Part shown: one piece after another, positions 46,795 through 54,997 of the stretch | How positions within the stretch are numbered: the stretch's first letter is position 1 | Layout of the letters: every line of letters starts with the position of its first letter | Assembly (NCBI RefSeq): GCF_013426735.1 | Contig: NZ_AP023272.1 | Span: 2,152,501-2,216,500 of the forward strand | Length of the DNA stretch: 64,000 nucleotides | Reading direction: 5' to 3' | Source: Agrobacterium vitis | GTDB lineage: Bacteria; Pseudomonadota; Alphaproteobacteria; Rhizobiales; Rhizobiaceae | Notes under the pieces: generated by a model | The model's input: the letters and a program-made list of their open reading frames with translations, nothing else | Databases searched by the model: none | What the model was told of the DNA's origin: nothing | Position numbers and translations under genes: made by a program

Positions 46795-46818
46795 ATTGAG
46801 GTGTTGTGGCAGGCTGTT

Positions 46819-49800
46819 TCAGGGGTTTTGCAGCACGGCGATCACGTCGCCCGCTTTGACCGTCTTTCCTGGGACGGCGCGCAATTCCCGCAGGATACCC
46901 GGCGCATGGGCCGTCACAGTGATCTCCATCTTCATCGATTCGATGATGGCAATCGTCTCTCCGGCGACAACGGATTGGCCTTCCTCCACCAGCAGTTTCC
47001 AGAGATTGCCGGGGACGGCGCTTTCCACGCCGAAGCAATTGTCTGGAATATCGCCGCCAGGACCGGGATGTTCGTCTTCATCGGCGGTGAAGCTGTCGAG
47101 GCCTTGGTCCTTCCAGCGCTGGCGTTCCGCCTCGAAGGCGGCTTGCTGCTGACGCTTGAACGTGCCGATGCTTTCGGCATTTTCAGCCAGCTCCGCCGCA
47201 TAGCTTGCATAGGAGAATGTACCGTCCTCAATGCGGATTGGATAGCCGCCATGCGGGAAGGCGGCGCGGGCCTCCATCAGCTCATCGTGGCTGACGGGGA
47301 AGAAGCGGATCTGGTCGAAGAAATCCAGCAGCCAAGGCTTGTCGCGGGTAAAGACCGGCGTTTGCCGCCAGGTGTTCCACATCTGGATGGTACGGCCAAA
47401 CAGCTGGTAGCCACCCGGACCTTCCATGCCGTAGATGCACATATAAGCGCCACCGATACCAACGGCATTTTCCGGCGTCCAGGTGCGGGCCGGATTGTAT
47501 TTGGTGGTCACCAGCCGGTGGCGCGGATCGAGCGGTGTGGCAACCGGCGCGCCGAGATAGACATCGCCAAGACCCATCACCAGATAGCGGGCGTTGAAAA
47601 TGGTGTCCTTCACGGCCTGCTCGTCGGCAAGGCCGTTTATGCGGCGGATGAACTCGATATTGGACGGGCACCAGGGGGCGTTGGGCCGCACCAGCTCCTG
47701 ATATTTGCGCATCGCCAGTTCCGCCTCCGGGTCGTTCCAGGAGAGCGGCAGATAGACCGTACGGCTTGGCACCGTCACGTCCTGTGCCGGGGGCAGGCTG
47801 GTCTCGATTTCGCTGAGCAGGCCCAGCAGCCGGGTGCGCGACAGGCTGGCGCCATCATAATGGATTTGCAGCGACCGAATGCCGGGGGTGAGGTCGATCA
47901 GGCCCGGCAGCTTGGCCGCCTTGACCGCCTGCATCAGCAAGTGGACGCGCATGCGAATGGCGATGTCGAGCTGCATCTCGCCATATTCCACCAGCAGATT
48001 GTCGTCACCCTGACGGCGATAGACCACCGGCACCGGTCCGGCATCGCTTTTGCCGACAGTGGCCGAACCGGTATTGGCCACGTTTTTGACCACCGGGCCG
48101 GCCAGCGGGTCTTGCTTACGCTGGACAGGATGAAAGCGGATCGTATCGCCCGGCTTGAACTGGCCCATTTTCCACTGTTCATCCCTGGCAATCACCGCGG
48201 GGCAGACGAAACCGCCAAGGCTTGGACCGTCAGGACCAAGAATGATCGGCATATCTCCGGTAAAATCAATGGCCCCAATCGCATAAGGATTGTCATGCAA
48301 GTTGGAGGGATGCAGCCCGGCCTCGCCGCCATCCTGCCGCGCCCAAGTCGGCGCAGGGCCGATCAGCCGGACTCCCGTTCGGGCGCTATTGAAATGCACC
48401 TCATAATCCGTGGAAAACAGCGTTTCAATATCGCTGTCCAGAAAGAAATCCGGCGCGCCATGCGGGCCATAGACGACGCCGACCGACCATTCCCGCGTCA
48501 GCTCCGGTGGCTCATCGGCGGGCGTGGTGACGGGTTGTGGGCTGCGGGCCAGCCGCAGCACATGGCCTGCCTTAAGGGTCCCCGTGGCATTGCCGCCGAA
48601 TTGGCCTAGGCCGAAGGTGGCGCGCGATCCAAGCACCACTGGTGCCGCGAAGCCGCCCGACACCGCCAGATAGGCGCGCTGGCCGGGACCGGAAATCCTG
48701 CCGATGGCGAGAACCTGTCCGGGTTTGACGGTGAAGGCCGTATTATGCGCGACCGGCGTGCCATCCAATGTCACCGCCATTTCGGCACCGGCCAGTGCAA
48801 CGGTAACATCGGAGAAGAATTTCAGCATCGGCCCTGAGACAGTCAGCTCCAGTGCCGCCACATCGTCGCCATTGCCAACCAGCCGGTTGGCGTGGCGGAA
48901 GGAGCGGGCGTCCATCGGCCCGCTTGGCGGCACACCGACATGCCAGAGCCCCAGCCGCCCCGGCAATTCCTGAAGGCTGGATTGGGCACCGGGGGCGATG
49001 ACCTCGACCACATCTGGCACGAAGGAAAAATCCTTCAGCGCCGTGGTTGCCACATCGCCGCTTAAAAACAGATCGGAGGCGGCGATAGCGCTGAGATAAT
49101 CGAGATTGGTCTCAATGCCGGACAAGGACGTTGCCGATAGCGCCGATTGCAAAGCGGCAATCGCCGCGTCACGGTCTTTGCCTGACACGATCAGCTTGGC
49201 CAGCATCGGGTCGTAATAAGGTGTCACCTCCGTGCCGGTTTCGATCCAGCCATCGACGCGGGCCGTATTCGGAAACACCAAGTCTGTCAGCAGGCCTGCG
49301 CTGGGGCGAAAATCGGCATGGGGCATTTCGGCATAAATCCGGGCCTCGATGGCCGCCCCCTTCGGCACCAGATGTTCATTGCCGGTCAGCACATCCTCAT
49401 CGGCGGCCTGGCGGATCATCCATTCCACCAGATCGATGCCGAACACCGCCTCTGTCACCGGATGCTCGACCTGAAGCCGTGTATTGACCTCCAGGAAGTA
49501 AAACTCTTGGCGGTCAGGGTCGTAGATGAACTCCACCGTGCCTGCCGAGCGGTAATGGACCGAGCGGCCAAGCGAGACGGCTGCCCCATACAGGCGCTGG
49601 CGAACTGCCTCCGACAGGCCGGGGGCCGGGGTTTCCTCGATGACTTTCTGGTTGCGGCGCTGGAGGGAGCAATCCCGTTCGCCAAGTGCAATGACTCTGC
49701 CCTGTCCATCGCCAAAGATCTGCACTTCAACATGCCGGGCCTTGGAAACGAAGCGTTCCAGATAGACCCGCGCATCGCCGAAACTGGCCTTGGCGGTGCG

Positions 49801-50352
49801 CTGGACCGTGTCGAAGGCCGCTTGCAGGCTTGTGGCGTTATGGCAGAGCTGCATGCCGATGCCGCCGCCGCCTGCAGTGGATTTCAGCATCACAGGGTAG
49901 CCGATCAATTCGGCTGCCGAAAGCGCGTCTTCGGCGCTGTCCAGCAAGCCGCTACCGGGCAGCAATGGCACGCCGCTGTCTGCCGCCAGTTGCCTTGCCG
50001 TGTGTTTCAGGCCAAAGCTGGCGATATTCTCCGGTGTCGGGCCGATAAAGGTGATGCCTTCGGCCTGTAGCCGCTCGGCAAAGCCGATATTTTCCGAGAG
50101 AAAGCCATAGCCGGGATGGACGGCTTCAGCCCCCGTTTCCTTGCAGGCGGCAATCACCGCCTCGACATTCAGATAGCTTTCGCTGGCTTGGGCCGGGCCA
50201 AGCCGGATGGCTTTATCGGCCTGCCGCACATGCAGCGCAAAGCGGTCGGCATCGGAATAGACGGCGACGGAGGCAATGCCCAGACGCCGCAATGTCTTGA
50301 TGATCCGGACGGCGATTTCGCCCCGGTTGGCAATCAGAACCTTTTTGAACAT
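46819..50352 (-). CDS. Biotin-dependent guanidine/urea carboxylase
   Basis: 1177-residue carboxylase. Biotin carboxylase domain, residues 1-445 (MFKKVLIANRGEIAVRIIKT, ATP-grasp, EVNTRLQVEHPVTEAVFGID); carboxyltransferase made of KipA-like (from ~450) and KipI-like (from ~775) parts; biotinyl domain at the end with K1141 in ESMKMEI. There is no fused allophanate hydrolase, unlike yeast urea amidolyase. Enzymes annotated urea carboxylase in ykkC-controlled operons with DUF1989 partners have been shown to carboxylate guanidine, so carboxyguanidine is the likely product here. Substrate choice cannot be proven from my reading; the deciding active-site residue needs an alignment. Three bases after the second DUF1989 gene. 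Confidence 0.9.
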   Translation of the reverse strand: MFKKVLIANRGEIAVRIIKTLRRLGIASVAVYSDADRFALHVRQADKAIRLGPAQASESYLNVEAVIAACKETGAEAVHPGYGFLSENIGFAERLQAEGITFIGPTPENIASFGLKHTARQLAADSGVPLLPGSGLLDSAEDALSAAELIGYPVMLKSTAGGGGIGMQLCHNATSLQAAFDTVQRTAKASFGDARVYLERFVSKARHVEVQIFGDGQGRVIALGERDCSLQRRNQKVIEETPAPGLSEAVRQRLYGAAVSLGRSVHYRSAGTVEFIYDPDRQEFYFLEVNTRLQVEHPVTEAVFGIDLVEWMIRQAADEDVLTGNEHLVPKGAAIEARIYAEMPHADFRPSAGLLTDLVFPNTARVDGWIETGTEVTPYYDPMLAKLIVSGKDRDAAIAALQSALSATSLSGIETNLDYLSAIAASDLFLSGDVATTALKDFSFVPDVVEVIAPGAQSSLQELPGRLGLWHVGVPPSGPMDARSFRHANRLVGNGDDVAALELTVSGPMLKFFSDVTVALAGAEMAVTLDGTPVAHNTAFTVKPGQVLAIGRISGPGQRAYLAVSGGFAAPVVLGSRATFGLGQFGGNATGTLKAGHVLRLARSPQPVTTPADEPPELTREWSVGVVYGPHGAPDFFLDSDIETLFSTDYEVHFNSARTGVRLIGPAPTWARQDGGEAGLHPSNLHDNPYAIGAIDFTGDMPIILGPDGPSLGGFVCPAVIARDEQWKMGQFKPGDTIRFHPVQRKQDPLAGPVVKNVANTGSATVGKSDAGPVPVVYRRQGDDNLLVEYGEMQLDIAIRMRVHLLMQAVKAAKLPGLIDLTPGIRSLQIHYDGASLSRTRLLGLLSEIETSLPPAQDVTVPSRTVYLPLSWNDPEAELAMRKYQELVRPNAPWCPSNIEFIRRINGLADEQAVKDTIFNARYLVMGLGDVYLGAPVATPLDPRHRLVTTKYNPARTWTPENAVGIGGAYMCIYGMEGPGGYQLFGRTIQMWNTWRQTPVFTRDKPWLLDFFDQIRFFPVSHDELMEARAAFPHGGYPIRIEDGTFSYASYAAELAENAESIGTFKRQQQAAFEAERQRWKDQGLDSFTADEDEHPGPGGDIPDNCFGVESAVPGNLWKLLVEEGQSVVAGETIAIIESMKMEITVTAHAPGILRELRAVPGKTVKAGDVIAVLQNP

Positions 50353-50355
50353 CGA

Positions 50356-51006
50356 TCAGGCCTCGCTATCCCAGACCAGAACCCGGGCAGGCGTCGGATC
50401 AAAACCGTTGCAGGGATTGTTGATCTGCGGGCAATTGGAAATCACCAGCAGCACATCCATTTCGGCTTGCAGTTCGACATAATCGCCGGGCGCGGAAATG
50501 CCATCGACAATGGTCATCTGGCCGCTCGGCTCAATCGGTACATTCATGAAGAAGTTGATATTGGCGGCCACGTCGCGCTTGCTCATGCCGTATTTCGCCA
50601 CTTCCAGCACAAAATTATCGCGGCAGGCATGAAGATATTTGGTACCATGGCCAAAGCGCACCGTATTGCTTTCGCAGGAGCAGGCCCCGGCAGAGGTATC
50701 GTGCCGCCCGCAGCTGTCAGCGGTCATGGTGAGCATTACCCGGCCGTCATTGGAGATGATTTTGGTGCCGGTGGAAATATAGGCGGCACCCTGTTCGCGC
50801 ATCGTATCCTGATTGGAATAGCGCTCGGAAAAATCCTTGGCATTGTAAAACAGCGTGTCGATGGCCTGCTGGCCATAACTGTCCTCGATCCGCAGAATCT
50901 GGCCTTTTTTGACCACCGTGGAAAATGGCGCTTCCGCCGCAATGACGTGATCCTGCACAGCGGTATCAGGCGTGCGAAGGGGAGATGTGGTGTTGAATTC
51001 AGACAT
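50356..51006 (-). CDS. DUF1989 protein (UAAP2), probable carboxyguanidine deiminase subunit
   Basis: 216-residue DUF1989 protein, formerly urea amidolyase-associated protein 2. Cysteine-rich segment CGRHDTSAGACSCES near residue 100 and NINFFMNVPIEPSG near 160 are typical. Together with the adjacent 275-residue homologue it corresponds to the CgdAB pair, which deiminates carboxyguanidine to allophanate. GGGAGG precedes the ATG. Which protein is CgdA and which CgdB is not settled here. Eleven bases after the first DUF1989 gene. Confidence 0.85.
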   Translation of the reverse strand: MSEFNTTSPLRTPDTAVQDHVIAAEAPFSTVVKKGQILRIEDSYGQQAIDTLFYNAKDFSERYSNQDTMREQGAAYISTGTKIISNDGRVMLTMTADSCGRHDTSAGACSCESNTVRFGHGTKYLHACRDNFVLEVAKYGMSKRDVAANINFFMNVPIEPSGQMTIVDGISAPGDYVELQAEMDVLLVISNCPQINNPCNGFDPTPARVLVWDSEA

Positions 51007-51017
51007 GGTTTCCTCCC

Positions 51018-51845
51018 TTACAGCGCTGCAAACGCATTGTTTTCAAAGCCACGCACCGCTTCCGCTGTCGCCGTGCGGCAAAGATCGTCCGCTTGCGGCT
51101 GCCTGGCCTTTATCCGGCTAATGACAACGGGATTGGGTTGGTAGAGCGGATTGGGATCGAGCGGATGCGGGCAATTGGAAAAGCCGACAATCATCTCCAT
51201 CTCGGCGCGAAGCTCGATATAATCTCCGGAATTGAGCAACTCCGGCTTCCAGTGAAAGCGTCCGTACGCATCGACCCGCACAGGGGCAAACAGAGCGAGC
51301 GCTGCTGGAATGTCGCGCTTGTCGAGGCCGAGCTTGCTTACCATGATCAGGAAATTGTCGCGGGTATTGCGCAGGCCCTGGCTGTTGGCGCTGGCATATT
51401 TGCGGGCGTTGGAGGCGGCTGTGGAGCCACCCATCAGGCAATCATGCGCGCCGCTGGTGTCTTCAGTGATCGAAAACATTACCTTGCCCATGTCGGAAAA
51501 CATCACCCGGCCTTTGCCAAGCCCGGTGGTCCATTGCATCTTGACGGTATCGGGCAGGTTCAGCCGTTCGGACGGATCATCCGCGTTCCAGGCGACCAGT
51601 GTGACGGTTGAAAAACCGTGGGGCAGGGCGATCCGCAGCGTCTCATGGGTTTTTACCTGCGTGGACCAATACCAGCCGCCGGGGATGGTTTCCCTATGGA
51701 TAAGGTCTGTCGCCTCGATGTCCGGTGCGGGCAGCGGGCTTTTGCCCGGCAAGGCCTTCGGGGAAAAGTCCAGGCCGTTTTTCTGGTGTTCCTCATAGCG
51801 CGCCCGGTTGGCGGCAATCTCTTCGGCAGAGCGTCGGATATGCAT
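51018..51845 (-). CDS. DUF1989 protein (UAAP1), probable carboxyguanidine deiminase subunit
   Basis: 275-residue DUF1989 protein. N-terminal RSAEEIAANRARYEEHQ is the UAAP1 signature; TIPGGWYWSTQVKTHETLRI, DTSGAHDCLMGGSTAASN and IELRAEMEMIVGFSNCPHPLDP match the partner's layout. The two DUF1989 proteins are paralogues expected to form one heteromeric deiminase. ATG 51845 has AGGAGA upstream; a 77-codon extension upstream overlaps the ATPase gene and is rejected. Confidence 0.86.
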   Translation of the reverse strand: MHIRRSAEEIAANRARYEEHQKNGLDFSPKALPGKSPLPAPDIEATDLIHRETIPGGWYWSTQVKTHETLRIALPHGFSTVTLVAWNADDPSERLNLPDTVKMQWTTGLGKGRVMFSDMGKVMFSITEDTSGAHDCLMGGSTAASNARKYASANSQGLRNTRDNFLIMVSKLGLDKRDIPAALALFAPVRVDAYGRFHWKPELLNSGDYIELRAEMEMIVGFSNCPHPLDPNPLYQPNPVVISRIKARQPQADDLCRTATAEAVRGFENNAFAAL

Positions 51846-51855
51846 GATGGGTCTC

Positions 51856-52671
51856 CTATCGACGATGTGCCGGGTCGTCCCGGTGAAGCCCGATGGATGC
51901 GACCGGGCCGTCCCGGTCAGGGCGAAAGATGGAAGGGGTTCCCGCCTGGCGGGGTGGCCAGATGGAAATGTCCTTGGTGATGGTGGCGCCGTAGCGCTGT
52001 TTTTCCTCTGGCCGATCACGAGGCCGCTCAAAAGCGACGACGCGGCTGGCCAGCGTAAAGGCTTCCCGCATGTCATGCGTGACCATGACGACGGTCATCG
52101 GGTTTTCGTGCCAGAGCTTTTTCATCAGCGTGTGGATTTCGGCGCGAATGCCGGGATCGAGCGCCCCGAACGGCTCGTCCAGCAGCAGCACTTTCGGCTT
52201 CATGATCAGCGCCTGCGCTAAGGCCAGCCGCTGTTGCATGCCGCCCGAAAGCTGGGCTGGATACTTCGCCTCCGATCCGGCAAGGCCGACGGCGTCAATC
52301 ATCGCGCGGGCCTCATCCACCGCATTGCGCCGAGCAGAGCCAAACAGACGACCGGCCAGCGGCGAGGCGGGCAATTCCTTACCCAGCAGCACATTGCCCA
52401 GCACGGTGAGGTGCGGAAACACCGAATAGCGCTGGAAGACGACGCCGCGATCTGGCCCTGGCTCCTTTGGCAGCGGCTTGCCATCCAGAAGAATGGTGCC
52501 TCGTGTTGGCTGTTCCTGCCCCAGCAGCATCCGCAGAAACGTGCTCTTGCCGCAGCCGGACGGACCGACTAGCGCCACGAACGCGCGAGATGCGACTGTC
52601 AGTGAGACATTTTCCAGCACGATCTGGTCGCCATATTCCTTCCAGATATTGTCGATCTTCAGCCCGCTCAT
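51856..52671 (-). CDS. ABC transporter ATP-binding protein (NitT/TauT type), guanidine operon
   Basis: 271-residue ATPase of the nitrate/sulfonate/taurine class. Walker A GPSGCGKST at residues 36-44, Q-loop GVVFQRYSVFPHLTV, signature LSGGMQQRLALAQAL, Walker B VLLLDEPFGALDP, switch VTHDMREA. The last ~40 residues (DISIWPPRQAGTPSIFRPD) extend beyond the fold. Starts by ATGA overlap with the permease gene. Cargo is inferred from the riboswitch and neighbours to be guanidine or a guanidine compound. Confidence 0.92.
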   Translation of the reverse strand: MSGLKIDNIWKEYGDQIVLENVSLTVASRAFVALVGPSGCGKSTFLRMLLGQEQPTRGTILLDGKPLPKEPGPDRGVVFQRYSVFPHLTVLGNVLLGKELPASPLAGRLFGSARRNAVDEARAMIDAVGLAGSEAKYPAQLSGGMQQRLALAQALIMKPKVLLLDEPFGALDPGIRAEIHTLMKKLWHENPMTVVMVTHDMREAFTLASRVVAFERPRDRPEEKQRYGATITKDISIWPPRQAGTPSIFRPDRDGPVASIGLHRDDPAHRR

Positions 52672-53486
52672 GCGCCCTTCTCCAAGTTAGACCAGGGAAA
52701 CAGCGCGATGCGCAATCGGTCGAGCAGGACATCGGCCACAACGGCAATCAGCGTGATCCACAACACGTAAGGAAAGATCACGTCCATGGACAGGTAGCGG
52801 CGCACCAGGAAGATCCGGTAGCCGAGACCGCTATCGGAGGAAATCGCTTCCGCTGCGATCAGAAACAGAAAGGCCGGGCCAAGCTGCAATCTGAGACAGG
52901 TGATCAGGCGCGGCAGGATCTGTGGTAGGACGACCCTGATGGCGATCTGCCAGGAGGAGCCACCTAGAGTCTCAGCCTTGATGATCTGTTCGCGCGGCAG
53001 GGCCAGGGCGGTGAGCGCCAGATCGCGGATCATGATCGGTGCGACACCGATGACGATCAGGGTGATTTTCGAGACCTCCCCCAGGCCCATGGCGATAAAC
53101 AGTATGGGCAGCAGCGCCAGTGGTGGCACCATGGAAATCGCGGCGACGAACGGCGACATCAGCGCACGCAGATAGGGCAGCATCCCAATCGCCATGCCGA
53201 TCGTCAGCGCGATCAGCAGTGAAATACCAAGCCCGGAGGAAAGCCGGGTCAGGCTGGCCAGCGTATCCGTCCAGAGAACATAGTCGCCGGTGCGGGCATC
53301 GGCGGTAAAGGCCATGCGGTTGATGGCATCGGCAAAGGCGACAAAGCCCGGCAGCAGCTTGTCATTGGCGTTTTCCGCCAGCCGTGCCGCCGAACCTGCG
53401 GCGTAGGCGAGCAGCACCAGCGCGAAGGGCAGGGTGGCGAGGCCTAGTTTCGCACCATTGCTCGGTTTATGATTGATCCAGCGCAT
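52668..53486 (-). CDS. ABC transporter permease (NitT/TauT type), guanidine operon
   Basis: 272-residue inner-membrane permease with about six TM segments (LGLATLPFALVLLAYAAG, ISLLIALTIGMAIGMLPYL). The ABC-contact loop IIKAETLGGSSWQIAIRVVLPQ is complete. ATGA overlap with the ATPase gene. It is separated from the binding-protein gene by 73 bases holding a GC-rich hairpin. Confidence 0.92.
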   Translation of the reverse strand: MRWINHKPSNGAKLGLATLPFALVLLAYAAGSAARLAENANDKLLPGFVAFADAINRMAFTADARTGDYVLWTDTLASLTRLSSGLGISLLIALTIGMAIGMLPYLRALMSPFVAAISMVPPLALLPILFIAMGLGEVSKITLIVIGVAPIMIRDLALTALALPREQIIKAETLGGSSWQIAIRVVLPQILPRLITCLRLQLGPAFLFLIAAEAISSDSGLGYRIFLVRRYLSMDVIFPYVLWITLIAVVADVLLDRLRIALFPWSNLEKGA

Positions 53487-53514
53487 CCTGTCGCTCCGAA
53501 TTCTTAGGGAAGGT

Positions 53515-53536
53515 GGGGCGGGCGATCACCCGCCCC
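53515..53536 (-). repeat. GC-rich hairpin after the substrate-binding protein gene
   Basis: GGGGCGGG (53515-53522) and CCCGCCCC (53529-53536), perfect 8-bp stem with a six-base loop, 24 bases past the stop. No U-run follows. Same position and likely the same purpose as the aapJ hairpin. Confidence 0.75.
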
Positions 53537-53559
53537 CGGATATGCGTCCCGGATAAGTT

Positions 53560-54633
53560 TCAGAGCGCGCCCTTGGCGGCGGCATCCATATAGGTGGTTG
53601 TGAAGCGGAACTTCACATTGGCCTTGTCGCCAAGCACCTTGCCATCGGGCATTTCAATGCCAATAATATCGGCAGAGGGAGCACCATTGCCGAGCAGGCC
53701 TTTTTCAAACAGGAAATTGCGCACCAGATCCATGGTTTTCGGCAGCACCGGCGAGGTGGTGAAGGCGCTGGCATCCGCTGCCTTATCGAACAGCTTGGTG
53801 GCGGCCAACTGGCTGTCAAAGCCCTTGAGATCTGTGCCGGACGCCTTGCCCATCTCTTCGCGGGCAGCTTTGCCCTCTGCGGTGTCGGCCATCATCAGCT
53901 TGACCGTGTCGTACCAGATTCCGGCCAGCGCCTTGCCGAAATCCGGATTGTCCTTGAGGACTTCTGTATTGGCGACCATCAAGTCCATGATTTCGCCGGG
54001 GATTTGCGAGCTGTCGAACACTTTTTTGGCGGTCGGGTCTTCGAGAATGGTCGAGACCAGCGGGTTCCAGGTGACGACTGAGGTCACGTCATCGGTCTTA
54101 TAGGCGGCGACCATGTCGGCATCCGACGTGTTGACCACCTTCACGTCTTTTTCCGTCATTTTGAGGCTCTCCAGCGCCCGCACCAAGAGATAATGCGAGA
54201 CGGAAAACTCAACCAGATTGACGTTCTGGCCTTTGATATCGGCAAGCTTGTCCTTACCCTTCAAGATGACCGCGTCATTGCCATTGGAAAAGTCGCCGAC
54301 GATCACCGTCGTGGTATCGACTCCGCCGGCGGCGGGAATCGACAGACCGTCCATATTGGTCAGCGTCACCGCGTCGAAGGCACCGGCGGTATATTGGTTC
54401 ATCGATTCCACGTAATCGTTGAACTGGGTGACATCGATCTTGATGCCGTATTTATCGGCCCATTTCTTGACGATGCCATGGTCGCTGGCATAGCCCCAGG
54501 GCATCCAGCCGACATAGATCGACCAGGCGACCTTGAACTCCTTCTTGGGCGCGGCATCGGCTGGTATAAGTCCGCCCAGCGACATGGCTACGGACAGTGT
54601 AGAAACAGAAATAAGTTTTGATAACAGGCGCAT
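53560..54633 (-). CDS. ABC transporter substrate-binding protein, guanidine operon
   Basis: 357-residue periplasmic protein of the NMT1/THI5-like nitrate/taurine class. Signal peptide residues 1-27 (MRLLSKLISVSTLSVAMSLGG, ending PADA). Mature start KEFKVAWSIYVGWMPWGYA, ligand-region TLTNMDGLSIPAAGGVDTT and VTSVVTWNPLVS. Its ribosome site AAGGGG (54644-54640) can be hidden in a CCCUUUUG/CAAAAGGG hairpin. First gene after the riboswitch. Confidence 0.92.
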   Translation of the reverse strand: MRLLSKLISVSTLSVAMSLGGLIPADAAPKKEFKVAWSIYVGWMPWGYASDHGIVKKWADKYGIKIDVTQFNDYVESMNQYTAGAFDAVTLTNMDGLSIPAAGGVDTTTVIVGDFSNGNDAVILKGKDKLADIKGQNVNLVEFSVSHYLLVRALESLKMTEKDVKVVNTSDADMVAAYKTDDVTSVVTWNPLVSTILEDPTAKKVFDSSQIPGEIMDLMVANTEVLKDNPDFGKALAGIWYDTVKLMMADTAEGKAAREEMGKASGTDLKGFDSQLAATKLFDKAADASAFTTSPVLPKTMDLVRNFLFEKGLLGNGAPSADIIGIEMPDGKVLGDKANVKFRFTTTYMDAAAKGAL

Positions 54634-54639
54634 GAATTT

Positions 54640-54663
54640 CCCCTTTTGCTTTTTTCAAAAGGG
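54640..54663 (-). promoter_or_regulatory. Ribosome-site-sequestering hairpin
   Basis: On the mRNA, CCCUUUUG (54663-54656), loop AAAAAAG, CAAAAGGG (54648-54641). The right arm is the Shine-Dalgarno sequence, six bases from AUG 54633. The left arm overlaps the last bases of the terminator hairpin 54661-54691, so the two structures exclude each other. Confidence 0.55.
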
Positions 54664-54691
54664 ATCGGCATAGACCAACGCCGCCAATCCC
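54656..54691 (-). terminator. Riboswitch-linked terminator hairpin
   Basis: GGGAUUGGC (54691-54683) with GCCGAUCCC (54669-54661), nine pairs including one G-U, 13-base loop, followed by UUUUG. It lies just below the ykkC aptamer, the usual place of an expression platform. Confidence 0.65.
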
Positions 54692-54699
54692 TTGGCTAA

Positions 54700-54806
54700 C
54701 GAGGTCTCCCGGGCTTTTATCCCGCCGTGCACCCGACAGGGATGTCTCCCCCGCCGGTGGCTGCTCTCGGACCAGTCACGCTTCTCGCGCCGGAACCCTA
54801 GCTGCC
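54700..54806 (-). ncRNA. Guanidine-I (ykkC) riboswitch
   Basis: Read on the minus strand, the conserved ykkC blocks are all present and in order: CTAGGGTTCCGG (about 54801-54790), GACTGGTCCGAGAGC (about 54775-54760), GCACGGCGGGATAAAAGC (54730-54713) and CCCGGGAGA (54713-54705). This is the aptamer that binds guanidinium and turns on expression. It directly precedes transporter, carboxylase and DUF1989 genes, the classic ykkC regulon. Boundaries are approximate to a few bases. Confidence 0.93.
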
Positions 54807-54823
54807 AACTCTGGCTGTACAGA

Positions 54824-54839
54824 AGCAACTCTTGTGCCA
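54824..54839 (-). promoter_or_regulatory. Sigma-54 (RpoN) -24/-12 promoter
   Basis: TGGCAC (54839-54834), AAGAG, TTGCT (54828-54824): complete match to TGGCAC-N5-TTGCW with ten bases between GG and GC. The predicted start, about 54813, is only a few bases before the ykkC aptamer, so the leader RNA would be essentially the riboswitch. Confidence 0.8.
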
Positions 54840-54935
54840 GCTTGGCAATGGATCGAGCTTTTTTGGAGTTTTAGCTGTTTATCCTTTGTTTTCCGGCTAT
54901 TTCTCCAAATCTACTGTTCTGTAATCTGCAATTGT

Positions 54936-54958
54936 TGTCCTGCAAATGCGGCAGGACA
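54936..54958. promoter_or_regulatory. Palindrome upstream of the sigma-54 promoter, possible enhancer site
   Basis: TGTCCTGC (54936-54943) and GCAGGACA (54951-54958), perfect 8-bp arms with a seven-base gap, centred about 134 bp before the predicted start. That distance suits a sigma-54 activator. It does not match the NtrC consensus. It could also be the ilvA terminator (40 bases after the ilvA stop), but it lacks a U-run. Confidence 0.45.
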
Positions 54959-54997
54959 TTAAATTTTAAGCAGGCAAAGGTGCAATTTTAAACATCG

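Noticed and set aside
46768..48609. 613-codon plus-strand frame opposite the carboxylase
   Set aside because: Shadow of the biotin carboxylase gene; composition is that of a reverse-complement reading and no family motif appears.
54656..54691. Reading the leader hairpin as a simple end of an upstream transcript
   Set aside because: It lies between a ykkC aptamer and the first gene it controls, so an expression platform is the better explanation.
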